Source: Procambarus clarkii
Taxonomy: Eukaryota > Arthropoda > Malacostraca > Decapoda > Cambaridae
Direction of reading: 5' to 3'
Assembly: GCF_040958095.1 (NCBI RefSeq)
Contig: NC_091220.1
Span: forward strand, 20,380,167 to 20,444,166
DNA length: 64,000 nt
The notes under the pieces: model-generated
Seen by the model: the letters and a program-made list of their open reading frames with translations, nothing else
Told to the model about the DNA's origin: nothing
Database searches by the model: none
Made by a program: the position numbers and the translations under genes
In this document: positions 1-10,202 of the stretch, one piece after another
How the letters are laid out: every line of letters starts with the position of its first letter
How positions within the stretch are numbered: the first letter of the stretch is position 1

Positions 1-79
1 AATTTCAAGTCATCAGGCTGTGGTTAAGTTCGGTACTGCGGTGGCTTTTCCAGACTTTCTTCACCGACGAGCGCACGTT

Positions 80-1398
80 ATAAATAAATAATAAATAAAT
101 AAATGTTTATTCAGGTAAGGTACATACATACAAGAGATTTTACAAAATTTGATATTTATATATAGAGCTAGTACATACAATGCCTAAAGCCACTATCACG
201 CAAAGCGTTTTGGGCAGGAAAAACATTAAAGACTAAAACTTAATACTAATTGAGTTTAAAGTATAAAATATGTTGAGAACAAATAAAAATAAAAAAGTGG
301 GGAACATGGCTGGAAAAGCAGCACAAATACAATTAGGTCGACAAACAGCGTTGTTTAAGAAACAGACATGGGTTGACAATATAGGGGTAAGGTAGGTTAC
401 AGGGAATTTATTAGGTAGTACTTAGTTTTTATCTTAAACTGGTTGAGAGAGGCACAGTCTTTAACATGGTTGGGAAGGTCATTCCACATTCTGGGCCCCT
501 TGATTTGTAGAGCATTTCTAGTTTGATTAAGTCGTACTCTTGGAATATCAAAACTGTATTTATTTCTGGTGTGGTGCTCATGGGTTCTGTTACAACCTTC
601 AATGAAGCTCTTGAGGTCAGGATTGGCATTACAGTTCAGCGTTTTATATATGTATAATACACATGAGAGAATGTGCAGTGACTTAATATCTAACATATTC
701 AGAGATTTGAGTAGGGGTACCGAGTGATGTCTGGGGCTAGAGTTGGATATTGTCCTAATAGCAGCTTTGTGTTGAGTAATTAGAGGACGTAAATGATTTT
801 GGGTAGTAGAGCCCCAAGCACAAATACCATAGTTGAGATAAGGATAGATGAGAGAGTAATAGTGTCACCAGGGCAGGGCGGGGTACATAATATCTGATCT
901 TAGAAAGAATGCCAACAGTTTTTGAAACTTTTTTGATATATTTAGAATGTGTCTCTGGAAATTCAGCTTGTGGTCAATGAGAACGCCCAGGAATTTGCCA
1001 TCTATTTTGTTACAATTTTGGGTATTGTTTATTCTGAGATTTATTTGATTAGAGGATTTATTGCCAAACAGAATATAGAAATTTTTGTCAATGTTGAGGG
1101 TGAGTTTGTTGGCAGTTAGCCAAAGATAGACTTTATTTAGCTCGGTATTTACTGTGGCATTTAGAGCAAGGGGGTCAGGACTGGAGTAAATGAAGGTTGT
1201 GTCGTCAGCAAATAGAATTGGTTTGAGGTGTTGGGAGGCATTTGGAGGGTCATTAATGTAGATGAGAAAGAGTAGAGGGCCAAGTATGCTGCCCTGAGGA
1301 ACACCAATGTTGATGGATAGGGTGGGAGAAATTGAATTATTCACAGAAACATACTGGAGCCTGTCAGTAAGGTAAGATTTGAGATATTGCAGGGAGTG
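80..1398 (-). mobile_element. LINE B: 5'-truncated CR1/L2-like retrotransposon
   Basis: The minus strand encodes the second half of a non-LTR reverse transcriptase. 865-1344 carries the motif B block GVPQGSILGPLLFLIYIND and the catalytic FADDT box. 397-696 carries the C-terminal tail with HHTRNKYSFDIPRV and GPRMWNDLP. The frame continues upstream to about 1398 (YLKSYLTDRLQYV), where the copy is cut off and a plus-strand fragment begins. The 3' UTR ends at 80-105 in an (ATAA)n run, the terminal microsatellite type expected of CR1/L2 elements. Frames are broken between the two blocks, so the copy is dead. The clade is inferred from motif style. Confidence 0.85.
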
Positions 1399-1716
1399 AC
1401 CTCCGACTCCTTAATGATGCATAACGTTCCGGATGCTGCTGGGTCTGTGGTTGTTTCAGACCGCAGCACGAAAGACAGAACACGAAACAATGAGTATAAA
1501 TTGAATAAGTTTAGATTTAGGAAAGATCTGGGTAAATATTGGTTCGGTAACAGGGTTTTTGATTTGTGGAACCAGTTACTGCATAACGTGGTGGAGATGG
1601 GGTCCCTTGATTGTTTCAAGCGTGGGTTGGACATGTATATGAGTGGGATTGGGCGGTTATAAATAGGAGCTGCATCGTATGGGCCAATAGGCCTTCTGCA
1701 GTTACTTTTATTCTTA
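1399..1716 (+). mobile_element. LINE D 3' tail
   Basis: 1387-1662 reads as a reverse transcriptase C-terminal tail: KFRFRKDLGKYWFGNRV, then DLWNQL and GSLDCFKRGLDMY. It is followed by the 3' end GGGCCAATAGGCCTTCTGCA and TTCTTATGTT. The same tail recurs at 4190, 40325, 52915 and 57413 (reversed), so this is a dispersed 5'-truncated LINE family. It abuts LINE B in the opposite orientation. Confidence 0.75.
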
Positions 1717-1902
1717 TGTTGATTAATAATTACTTTTTCTGTCTCTACAGGTAAGGCTTTTTTAGCTCATCGCGGGACACAATTCCACCAGCTTAAGGTA
1801 CGTTCCTGTTTCCTTTTGTTTCCGAAGGATATTTTGTTCAACAAAATATTACAGGACACGCAGTTACCATAATATAATTATGGGTAAATATCAAATCCTC
1901 GT
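1717..1902. other. No gene seen; contains a TSD copy
   Basis: Short spacer without coding signal. Its end (1890-1902, ATCAAATCCTCGT) is the left copy of the target-site duplication of the next element. Confidence 0.5.
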
Positions 1903-2012
1903 GCAGGCGATGAGTCACAATAACGTGGCTAAAGTATGTTGACCAGACCACACACTAGAAGGTGAAGGGACGACGACGTTTCGGTCCGTCCTGGACCATT
2001 CTCAAGTCGATA
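1903..2012 (+). mobile_element. Small one-arm retroposon with 13-bp TSD
   Basis: This 110-bp unit matches the 5' part and left arm of the foldback element at 24574-24743, including AATAACGTGGCTAAAGTATG and GACGTTTCGGTCCG. It is flanked by ATCAAATCCTCGT (1890-1902) and ATCAAATCCTTGT (2013-2025), a 13-bp direct repeat with one mismatch. It has no open frame. Confidence 0.6.
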
Positions 2013-2029
2013 ATCAAATCCTTGTCATT

Positions 2030-2331
2030 TGTCGTGGGAAACCCGAGGCCCCTCTTTTATTGATCGTGGGGGTGTCGAGCTCCCCTCCCCTTTTACTGGT
2101 CCTGGGAACGCCCAGGTCCTCCCCCCTTTTACTGGTCCTTTATTAACCCTGGGGAAGCCGAGGTAACCCTGTTTTATTGGTTCTAGAGACGCCGAGGCCC
2201 CCATATTTAACTGGTTCAGGGGGCACCAAGTCACCCCACTTTTGGTGGCCCTGGGGCCGCCGATGTCCCCCCATTTACTAGTTCTGGAGGCGCCGAAGCA
2301 CCCCCTTTTGCTGGTCTTTTGGGTACCGAGG
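2030..2331. repeat. Degenerate edge of the 34-bp minisatellite
   Basis: The text keeps the rhythm of the adjacent array (TTTTACTGGTCCTGGG, ACGCCGAGG, GGCGCCGA) at intervals of about 35 bp, but with many substitutions and indels. It looks like diverged ancestral units. Confidence 0.7.
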
Positions 2332-4050
2332 CCTAATTCCTCTTTATTGGTCCTGGGGGCGCCGTGGTCCCCTCTCCGTTGGTCCTGGGGGGCGCCGTGG
2401 TCCCCTCTCCGTTGGTCCTGGGGGGCGCCGTGGTCCCCTCTCCGTTGGTCCTGGGGGCGCCGTGGTCCCCTCTCCGTTGGTCCTGGGGGGCGCCGTGGTC
2501 CCCTCTCCGTTGGTCCTGGGGGCGCCGTGGTCCCCTCTCCGTTGGTCCTGGAGGCGCCGTGGTCCCCTCTCCATTGGTCCTGGGGGGCGCCGTGGTCCCC
2601 TCTCCATTGGTCCTGGAGGCGCCGTGGTCCCCTCTCCATTGGTCCTGGGGGGGCGCCGTGGTCCCCCTCTCCATTGGTCCTGGGGGCGCCGTGGTCCCCC
2701 TCTCCATTGGTCCTGGGGGGCGCCGTGGTCCGCCTCTCCATTGGTCCTGGGGGGCGCCGTGGTCCGCCTCTCCATTGGTCCTGGGGGGCGCCGTGGTCCC
2801 CCTCTCCATTGGTCCTGGGGGGCGCCGTGGTCCCTCTCTCCATTGGTCCTGGGGGGCGCCGTGGTCCCCCTCTCCATTGGTCCTGGGGGGCGCCGTGGTC
2901 CGCCTCTCCATTGGTCCTGGGGGGGCGCCGTGGTCCGCCTCTCCATTGGTCCTGGGGGGCGCCGTGGTCCGCCTCTCCATTGGTCCTGGGGGGCGCCGTG
3001 GTCCGCCTCTCCATTGGTCCTGGGGGGCGCCGTGGTCCGCCTCTCCATTGGTCCTAGGGGGCGCCGTGGTCCGCCTCTCCATTGGTCCTGGGGGGCGCCG
3101 TGGTCCCCCTCTCCATTGGTCCTGGGGGGCGCCGTGGTCCCCTCTCCATTGGTCCTGGGGGGCGCCGTGGTCCCCCTCTCCATTGGTCCTGGGGGGCGCC
3201 GTGGTCCGCCTCTCCATTGGTCCTGGGGGGCGCCGTGGTCCGCCTCTCCATTGGTCCTGGGTGGCGCCGTGGTCCCCCTCTCCATTGGTCCTGGGGGGCG
3301 CCGTGGTCCCCCTCTCCATTGGTCCTGGGGGGCGCCGTGGTCCGCCTCTCCATTGGTCCTGGGGGGCGCCGTGGTCCCCCTCTCCATTGGTCCTGGGGGG
3401 GCGCCGTGGTCCCCCTCTCCATTGGTCCTGGGGGGCGCCGTGGTCCCCCTCTCCATTGGTCCTGGGGGGCGCCGTGGTCCCCCTCTCCATTGGTCCTGGG
3501 GGGCGCCGTGGTCCGCCTCTCCATTGGTCCTGGGGGGCGCCGTGGTCCCCCTCTCCATTGGTCCTGGGGGGCGCCGTGGTCCCCCTCTCCATTGGTCCTG
3601 GGGGGCGCCGTGGTCCGCCTCTCCATTGGTCCTGGGGGGCGCCGTGGTCCGCCTCTCCATTGGTCCTGGGTGGCGCCGTGGTCCCCCTCTCCATTGGTCC
3701 TGGGGGGCGCCGTGGTCCCCCTCTCCATTGGTCCTGGGGGGCGCCGTGGTCCGCCTCTCCATTGGTCCTGGGGGGCGCCGTGGTCCCCCTCTCCATTGGT
3801 CCTGGGGGGGCGCCGTGGTCCCCCTCTCCATTGGTCCTGGGGGGCGCCGTGGTCCCCCTCTCCATTGGTCCTGGGGGGCGCCGTGGTCCCCCTCTCCATT
3901 GGTCCTGGGGGGCGCCGTGGTCCCCCTCTCCATTGGTCCTGGGGGGCGCCGTGGTCCCCCTCTCCATTGGTCCTGGGGGGCGCCGTGGTCCGCCTCTCCA
4001 TTGGTCCTGGGGGGGCGCCGTGGTCCCCCTCTCCATTGGTCCTGGGGGGG
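2332..4050. repeat. GC-rich 34-bp minisatellite, about 50 units
   Basis: Units of about 34 bp contain GGTCCTGGGGGGCGCCGTGG followed by a TCCCCCTCTCCATT-type end. Variants include CCGTT versus CCATT (the former only near the left edge), CCGCC versus CCCCC, and G-run lengths of 5 to 7. 34 is not a multiple of three, so long open frames occur on both strands by composition alone. Each unit has GGCGCC, a self-complementary hexamer. Confidence 0.95.
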
Positions 4051-4189
4051 TCCAAAGTCCACTTTCATGTAGTGTCCATTTTTTTTTAATTTCAAAAGTC
4101 CAGACTTCGAGGGTAGTGCTAATATTGATAGACTTGATGTGAGTACTTGGTGGTGAATGTTGGGGCTTGTTGTTTAATGTAATGATCCC

Positions 4190-4342
4190 ACCTCCACCGC
4201 GTAACGTGGTGGAGGTGGGGTCCCTTGATTGTTTCAAGCGCGGGTTGGACATGTATATAAGTGGGTTTGGGGGGTTATAGATAGGAGCTGCCTCGTATGG
4301 GCCAATAGGCCTTCTGCAGTTACCTTTGTTCTTATGTTTCTT
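4190..4342 (+). mobile_element. LINE D 3' tail
   Basis: Starts in the coding end (GTGGAGGTGGGGTCCCTTGA, VVEVGSLDCFKRGLDMY) and runs to GGCCAATAGGCCTTCTGCAG and TTCTTATGTT. It is a 5'-truncated copy 140 bp right of the minisatellite, in the same orientation as the copy at 1399. Confidence 0.75.
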
Positions 4343-4700
4343 AAACACCCTCAACACTCCTCCAATATTGTTGAGTGCCTGAGGTAGTTAGAGAGCTATA
4401 AGTATCTCACACCATTTCTTACAGAGCACTCACATATATATAGTATTGGAGAATGTGTACTAATTTGTTTACATACATCATAAATCGTTAATTCGTGCTT
4501 TTTTTTTCTTTTGAGTGATTGCTCCTCTGCAGGACCTAATTTCCTGAAGTGTGTGTGTGCTTTACAAGAAAGAATGGATTATCTAGGCCCAAATTCTGTA
4601 GGACATGTATATTGAAATATTCAAAACTGTCCTGACTTTAGTATACGCAAAATTAAAAAAAAATAGCAGCTACACAGAAATCACAATAGTGTGATGCATC
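4343..4700. other. No recognisable feature
   Basis: AT-rich sequence with no supported gene, repeat or RNA. Confidence 0.5.
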
Positions 4701-4711
4701 AAATGAACAAA

Positions 4712-4797
4712 TCCTCAAGGGCCGTGACGAGGATTCGAACCTGCGTCCGAGAGCATCCCAGACGCTGCCTTAATCGACTGAGCTACGACATGGTTAA
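4712..4797 (-). mobile_element. tRNA-derived SINE head (tRNA-Pro-like)
   Basis: The minus strand reads GTAGCTCAGTCGATTAAGGC (box A-like), a TGG-anticodon-like arm and GGTTCGAATCC (box B). The anticodon stem is imperfect and the expected T before the anticodon is C, so this is a tRNA relic. I read it as a SINE head, not a functional tRNA. Confidence 0.65.
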
Positions 4798-5079
4798 AAG
4801 AATTGCAACCGGGAAATCCTCCTGATTTACCAACGGATCCTGCAGCCTCTCCGAGACACAAACCAGGGTTACGCAATTCCCCCCCCTACCTCGGGTGACA
4901 TAGCACCCGAGCTATGTCAACAGGCTGTTCTACCTCTTCCAGTTACATTAAAGAAAACAAATCCATCGTTTCAGGAGGTTATTTGGGGATGGAAATGTAT
5001 GGGTGGTAACTAGTGTATTAATATACTAACGGTTCAGTTCATTAATGTACTATGTCTATTTGTATGTAAATATTTGTAT

Positions 5080-5470
5080 TTAAATATACAAGAGTTTTTA
5101 CGTTCTTCGTGGGAGACATCTCCCGTCACGCAGGGTGCAGTCGCACCTCCACGGCTCAAAAGGGCCACCACTTACGGGCTATTCATGCCCGTGCCACCTC
5201 TTGGGTGGCTTAATCTGTATCAATCTGTCAATCTTACATTCTTGAACAGCCACTAGCACGCGTAGCGTTTCGCGTTTCGGGCAGGTCCTTAATCCTATGT
5301 TCCCTGGAATACGACCCGCCAAATCGTTTAACAACCAGGTAGCCATTCACTGTTGGGTGAACAGAGGCAACAGTTAAGGATTGACGCCCTGTAAATCCTT
5401 CCCCGGCCAGGATACGAACCCAGTGTCGAAACGCCAGGTTAGTGTCTTACCACTACACCACGGGGACTGT
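5080..5470 (-). mobile_element. tRNA-derived SINE S1, interrupted by a hairpin element
   Basis: The tRNA-like head is at 5405-5470 on the minus strand (GTGGTGTAGTGGTAAGACAC, then GGGTTCGTATCC as box B). The body matches the copies at 18768-19036 and 57948-58135. The 3' end holds the GCCACTAG.ACGCG.AGCGTTTCG motif (5253-5285) shared with LINE tails. The tail is split by a 126-bp insertion at 5108-5233. Confidence 0.75.
5108..5233 (+). mobile_element. HP-2 hairpin-chain retroposon inserted in SINE S1
   Basis: Flanked by TTACGTTCTT (5098-5107) and TTACATTCTT (5234-5243), a 10-bp duplication with one mismatch. Uninterrupted S1 copies at 18790 and 57973 show the empty site. It contains GGGAG-ACAT-CTCCC, GGTGC-AGTC-GCACC, ACGGGC-TATTCAT-GCCCGT and GCCACC-TCTTG-GGTGGC hairpins, and ends GGCTTAATCT. 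It lacks the CAGTATCA hairpin present in the copies near 17.9 kb. Confidence 0.7.
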
Positions 5471-5696
5471 TGGATTATAATTTAGTATCATAACACACTG
5501 TTGAAGGGAGAACGGGCTGCAACGCACACATCCATTAGTGTATAGAACCCATATAATGATGCTCTATATTTATTTAATGCAACATTGTCACACGTGAAAG
5601 AGAGAGCAAGAAAGGAAACGAATAGGAGTCCAACAAGAGAGAAGAGACAGCGACAAACTACTAGTCCAACAAGATGGGTTGACGCAGTGTTCTCAC

Positions 5697-6103
5697 CTGG
5701 AAGTCTATGTCAGGGTTGGACGCCTCTTTCAGCCACATCACCCCGTCTCGTTCTGCAATGCACACCTGGAGGCACCTCACTTTCCTGAGACAATCAATAT
5801 ATACCTTCAGGAACACGTATGGCCGACATGCTGTCGATGCACTAGACATTTATACCGGTATATGTACACACAACACCTGTCTGCATAAACAACACCACAC
5901 ATGTACCTGTAGAGGTGTGTGAGAGCCAGCCTGACGTGTCCCTCCTGGAGAGGCTCCGGAGTGCTAAGACTCATATAGTAGCAGAGAAGGAAGTTGCCAT
6001 CCTGGTGGCCCACCTCGCAGTTCCTCTCCATAGGGGACGCCGGCCGGAGCCACTGGCCTTCAAAGCCCTTCTGCATATCGTGACGTCGGGATGTGGCGCC
6101 AAG
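5697..6103 (-). CDS. Possible condensation/acyltransferase-like protein, two 5' exons
   Basis: Two minus-strand exons fit GT/AG rules and join in phase. Exon 1 is 5907-6103 (acceptor AG at 6104-6105, donor GTACAT) and exon 2 is 5697-5784 (acceptor CTCAG, donor GTGAGA). A possible start ATG lies at 6076. The joined product has 'WLRPASPMERN', then LLCYYMSL, then EGHVRLALTHLYRKVRC, and ends DGVMWLKEASNPDIDFQ. The order R-P-x-S..E, an 'AL..LyrK...L' helix and a final 'idF' resembles the N-terminal part of condensation-domain (CoA-dependent acyltransferase) folds. That is a judgement from pattern only. The HHxxxD catalytic motif would lie further downstream and is not seen. Later exons are missing or displaced by repeats below 5.5 kb, so the gene may be broken. 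Confidence 0.4.
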
Positions 6104-6119
6104 CTGTCTCTACACTAGT

Positions 6120-6520
6120 GTTTAATTTGGGATCTCTACTCGCTCCAGCAGCTGTGTTATGCCCCAAGAAGGAGTATTAATTTAGAGAGGTTAATATTGT
6201 CATCAAAGAAGCAGGATATAGAAATCTGTATTCAATTTATAAGAGTGATTAATCTGGTTCAGTGCCTGATGCATTCAAATTGGCATGAATTATCGACAGT
6301 TGCCCCAGAACACATGAGGACTTTGCATTAACTTGACTAATACATTCAGAGGTCTCAATTGTTCTATCCCTGCACCCTAAACTTTGGAAGATGACTTAAA
6401 ACTTTCAACTTGGCTGAATTACAGTTTACATGGTATTATATTCTCACTAAGAAGGTTCGTAATGGTGGAGAACATGATTTACAGTCAAGGAAAGTGGGGA
6501 GTTGCTTGTGGGGGCTGACT
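6120..6520. other. No recognisable feature
   Basis: AT-rich sequence upstream of the acyltransferase-like exons on the minus strand. No promoter motif could be supported. Confidence 0.4.
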
Positions 6521-6524
6521 TATT

Positions 6525-8575
6525 TAATTTATTTATATACAGGAAGGTACATTGGGGTTTGTGAGAATACATAGCATAGTATATACAATCTTGTAAAGCC
6601 ACTAGTACGCGCAGCGTTTCGGACAGGTCCTTAATCTAACAGATAATTTTAAGTAGGTAAATTCTAGCAGAATTAATAAAATGATAAGATACATTGCAAG
6701 AAAAAAAATGAGAGAGATTAGCAAGTATATTAAAGCACATTGGTATATGAAAGCTCTGATTGATTATATTGACAGCTTGATTGGTAATTTAAACAAGATT
6801 AATAGACACCAGACAGCAGATTGATAGCACATATAAGACAGCAATGAACACAATGGTAAAGATGTTCGGATTGGGTACATAAAGATTGGGAGATTGGGTA
6901 GCAATTAATACAGAGCAATTTTAAGGCAACAAGGTAAAAAACTATGAAGATAAAATTAGGTACTTTTTAGTTTTTTTTTAATGACGCAAAGGTTTGACAG
7001 CTTTTCAATTCAATAGGGAGTGAGTTCCATAGACTGGGTCCCTTTATTTGCATAGTGTTTACACAGATTAAGTTTGACTCTGGGGATATCAAAGATATAT
7101 TTATTTCTGGTGTGGTGATAATGGGTCCTATTACATCTGTCCAGGGAGAGTTTCAGAGAAGGATTTGCATTTAAGAACAGGGTTTTGTAAATGTAGTTGA
7201 CACAAGAGAATTTGTGGAGTGAGATTATGTTTAGAGAGTTAAACAAGGGGGCTGAGTGTTGTCTGAAAACAGAATTTGTTATTAGTCTGATAGCAGATTT
7301 TTGCTGGGTGATGATGGACTTGAGGTGGTTTGCAGAGGTTGAACCCCATGCACAGATACCATAATTAAGATAAGGATAAATTAGTGCATAATATAGACAG
7401 ATGAGAGCAGAGTTTGGAACATAATATCTGATTTTGGAGAGTATACCAACTGTTTTAGACTTTCTTAGTTATGTGTTGTATGTGGGTGCTGAAGTTGAGT
7501 CTCTTGTCTAGGAATAGGCCAAGAAACTTACCATCAATTTTAATACTAATGTTTACATTGTCTCTGAAGCTGAATTGCCTTTGTAGATTTGCTTCCAAAT
7601 AAGATGTAGTCGGTCTTTTCTATGTTAAGTGTTAGTTTGTTGATTGACATCCATAAGTGGACTTTTTTTAGTTCATTATTAACAACATTATTTAGTGTAT
7701 GTGGGTTGGGGTTAGAGTAGATGAGAGTAGTATCATCAGCAAACAATATAGGTTTCAGAATGTTAGAGACATTAGGCAGATCATTGATGTATATAAGAAA
7801 TAGGAGAGGTCCCAAGATGCTGCCCTGTGGCACTCCAACGGTTATTGGTAGAGTGGGAGAGGTTATATCATTGATGGCTACACATTGGTGTCTATCACTA
7901 AGATAGGATTGGATATAGTCCAGTGCATGGCCTCGGATTCCATAATGATGGAGTTTACGTAAGAGGTAGTTGTGATTAACAGTATAAAAGGCCTTTCTCA
8001 GGTCAATGAAGAGTCCAATCGGAAACACATTTTTGTCAAGGGCTGAATAAATTATATCAAGGAGACTAATAATTGCATCGTTGGTACTCTTTTGGGAGCA
8101 GAAGCCAAACTGACAGGGGCTAAGAATGTCGAATTTTACGAGATAGGAGTAGAGCTGTTTGTAGATAATTTTTTCAAATATTTTTGATAGTATGGGTAGG
8201 TTTGATATTGGTCTATAATTGTTTATGTCTGACGGATTACCTCTTTTATGAACTGGCGTTACTCTTGCTTTTTTAAGGATATCAGGGAAGGTATGACACT
8301 CTAGGGATTTGTTGAACAGCAGAGCTATAGGTGGTGCAAGGGCATGGGAGGCGCTTTGGTATACAATGGATGGGATTTCACTGATGTTCCCAGCTTTGGT
8401 TTTTAGTGAGTGTATGATGGACACAACATCTGTCGGGCTGACTGGTGAGAGGAGAAGAGAGTTTGGATAGTTGCCTGAGAGATATGTGTTGATATGTGTC
8501 TGAGTCTGTGGGATTTTACTGGCAAGGTTAGCACCAACCGATGAAAAGCTATTAAATTCATTTGTCATTTGCCAA
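6525..8575 (-). mobile_element. LINE A: CR1/L2-like retrotransposon, 5'-truncated
   Basis: The minus strand encodes a reverse transcriptase at 7546-8568 with NNYRPISNLPILSKIFEKII, FGFCSQKSTNDAI, motif A FIDLRKAFYTVNH, motif B GVPQGSILGPLLFLIYIND and motif C FADDTTLIY. The frame breaks near 7546. The C-terminal tail at 7010-7246 has HHTRNKYIFDIPRV. The 3' UTR spans 6525-7000 and contains the shared GCCACTAGTACGCG.AGCGTTTCGG motif (6597-6625). The endonuclease half is missing. The tail also occurs at 16992, 24890, 38690, 42430 (RT part) and 58140. Confidence 0.88.
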
Positions 8576-9060
8576 TGGGCTCAGGGACTGAACCCCACAA
8601 TTCATTTAGCTAAGCAAGTTACAATCTTGATGATCTAGTTACAAAATTATATGCACATCGTCACATCAGCAATGGGCTCGAGACCGACCACAAGTACAGT
8701 TTATATTTTAAGCAACTGATATATGGGGAGAGCTAGTGTCACAATTGATATGTTTACCTACACTCCGCCCCCATCCAATGGACAGCGGTGGATAGGTTAT
8801 AATCACTCAGATGCTACCTACATTTAGCAAACTGGGGATATTTGGCTAAAATTTCTGGTAGCAGATCATTTTGAATGAAATATGTACACATCGTTGGAAC
8901 ATTGGTTATAGAATTGTCTCTAAATTCACGTATCTTTTCGCACTCCATCACATAGTGACGGAGGGTGTGCGAATAATTTTATTGAGTTTACATTTGGTCA
9001 GGTCTACATCGGCAGATAATGAAAATTCCCAGAGATACTTGTAACCGAAATGCTTTAACA
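8576..9060 (-). mobile_element. LINE C fragment (C-terminal knuckle and 3' UTR)
   Basis: 8576-8760 is a diverged match to the 3' UTR of the LINE C copies at 9866 and 58404 (shared TTTAGCTAAGCAA and CTAGTTACAAAATTAT). 8825-9060 on the minus strand encodes the C-terminal region with YKYLWEF, SADVDLTKCKL and a 'TLRHYVMECEK'-like knuckle, out of frame in places. It is a decayed copy. Confidence 0.65.
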
Positions 9061-9069
9061 AAATCCATG

Positions 9070-9353
9070 TATACTACATCTACCGGTAGATGCACGTTTT
9101 TTTTTTTTTTACATACTGCTGAAGTCCTTTGAGTAGCTGTTTCCAAAAATGTGAGCAAGTTTGTAAGGCAGGATCTATTTTTACTAAACCCATGTTGTGT
9201 TGATTTTACAAGACTGTGCAAAGAAAGATGGTGACTGACAGGAACATAATGAGGGTCCAAAAGGGTCCAAAAGGCCAGACACAAGAATAACCATTTAATT
9301 CTCCACATATATTTGAATATATACAGTGACGACCTATACCTACTGCACAACAC
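9070..9353 (-). mobile_element. Reverse transcriptase fragment
   Basis: The minus strand encodes QHGFSKNRSCLTNLLTFLE and VDVVYMDFVKAF, the finger/motif A region of a non-LTR reverse transcriptase. An A-run splits the two parts. No further domain is present. Confidence 0.7.
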
Positions 9354-9359
9354 TATAAC

Positions 9360-9860
9360 TATAGTCTATGCAAGAAAGCCTAATAAAAACGACGGTTAAA
9401 CTGTACGCTCACCAGAATGACGGTTGAAATTGAAATAAGTTTATGGAGGTCAAATACACACAAAGGGATGAGGTAGCTCAAGCTATTCTCACCCCGTTCA
9501 GTACATCGTGTTCATACATACATAGACACACATCACAAACAATAAACATATTACCGAACATTCTGAGAGGTAAATATAGTAACATGACTATGACTCACCA
9601 TAGATGTAAAGTGAGGGTTCGTCGCTGGTGCACTGGTGCTACTGAAGCTGGGGAGCCTCTCATGTCTTCTGTTTATCTTGAATGTCACGCGGTAATCGCT
9701 CAGTTGCCAACACCAAATTGTGACATTTTACGACCGCTAGATTAACATATTGTATTAAATCTAGTATTAATCTTAATACTTTAGTATTAATCAAATCTTT
9801 ATTGTATCAAATTTAGTATTAATCTAATCTTTGTGTATTGTGTCAAATTTTCTTACATAT
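9360..9860. other. No gene; AT-rich, with a short LINE C-like match
   Basis: No coding signal was recognised. 9592-9613 (GACTCACCATAGATGTAAAG) matches the LINE C 3' UTR at 58552 in the plus orientation. 9755-9845 repeats TAGTATTAATC several times. Confidence 0.45.
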
Positions 9861-10029
9861 TTCTTTCTTTATTATGCACCCTATACCCATCCCGTGGGCG
9901 GTGGTGTAAAGGATTTGAGGAACTGAACCCTCTAGTTCGTTTAGCTAAGCAAATAACAATTTTTGACGCTAGTTACAAAATTATTAATGTTATATATACA
10001 TGCACACATTCTCATACATACATGTACAT

Positions 10030-10090
10030 GTATATATATATATACGTATACATATATACATACTCATACATATCTATTCACCCGCACAAA
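10030..10090. repeat. TA/CA-rich simple repeat
   Basis: Alternating TATATATA and CATACATA runs inside the LINE C 3' UTR. The copy at 58650-58730 has a matching, length-variant tract. Confidence 0.7.
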
Positions 10091-10202
10091 TACACACATC
10101 AATAATCTTTTGTGTCACAAGTGATCAACAAGAGGCTCACAACAGTCACTATACAAGGCACTTTACATCTATGGTGAGTCACACAGTTACTAGTCTTGCT
10201 GC

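Noticed and set aside
2025-4357. Open frames of up to 674 codons on both strands
   Set aside because: They run through the 34-bp GC-rich array, whose units lack stops. Frames exist on both strands and several phases at once, which is composition, not coding.
4712-4797. Functional tRNA-Pro gene
   Set aside because: The anticodon stem is defective and the T before the anticodon is missing.
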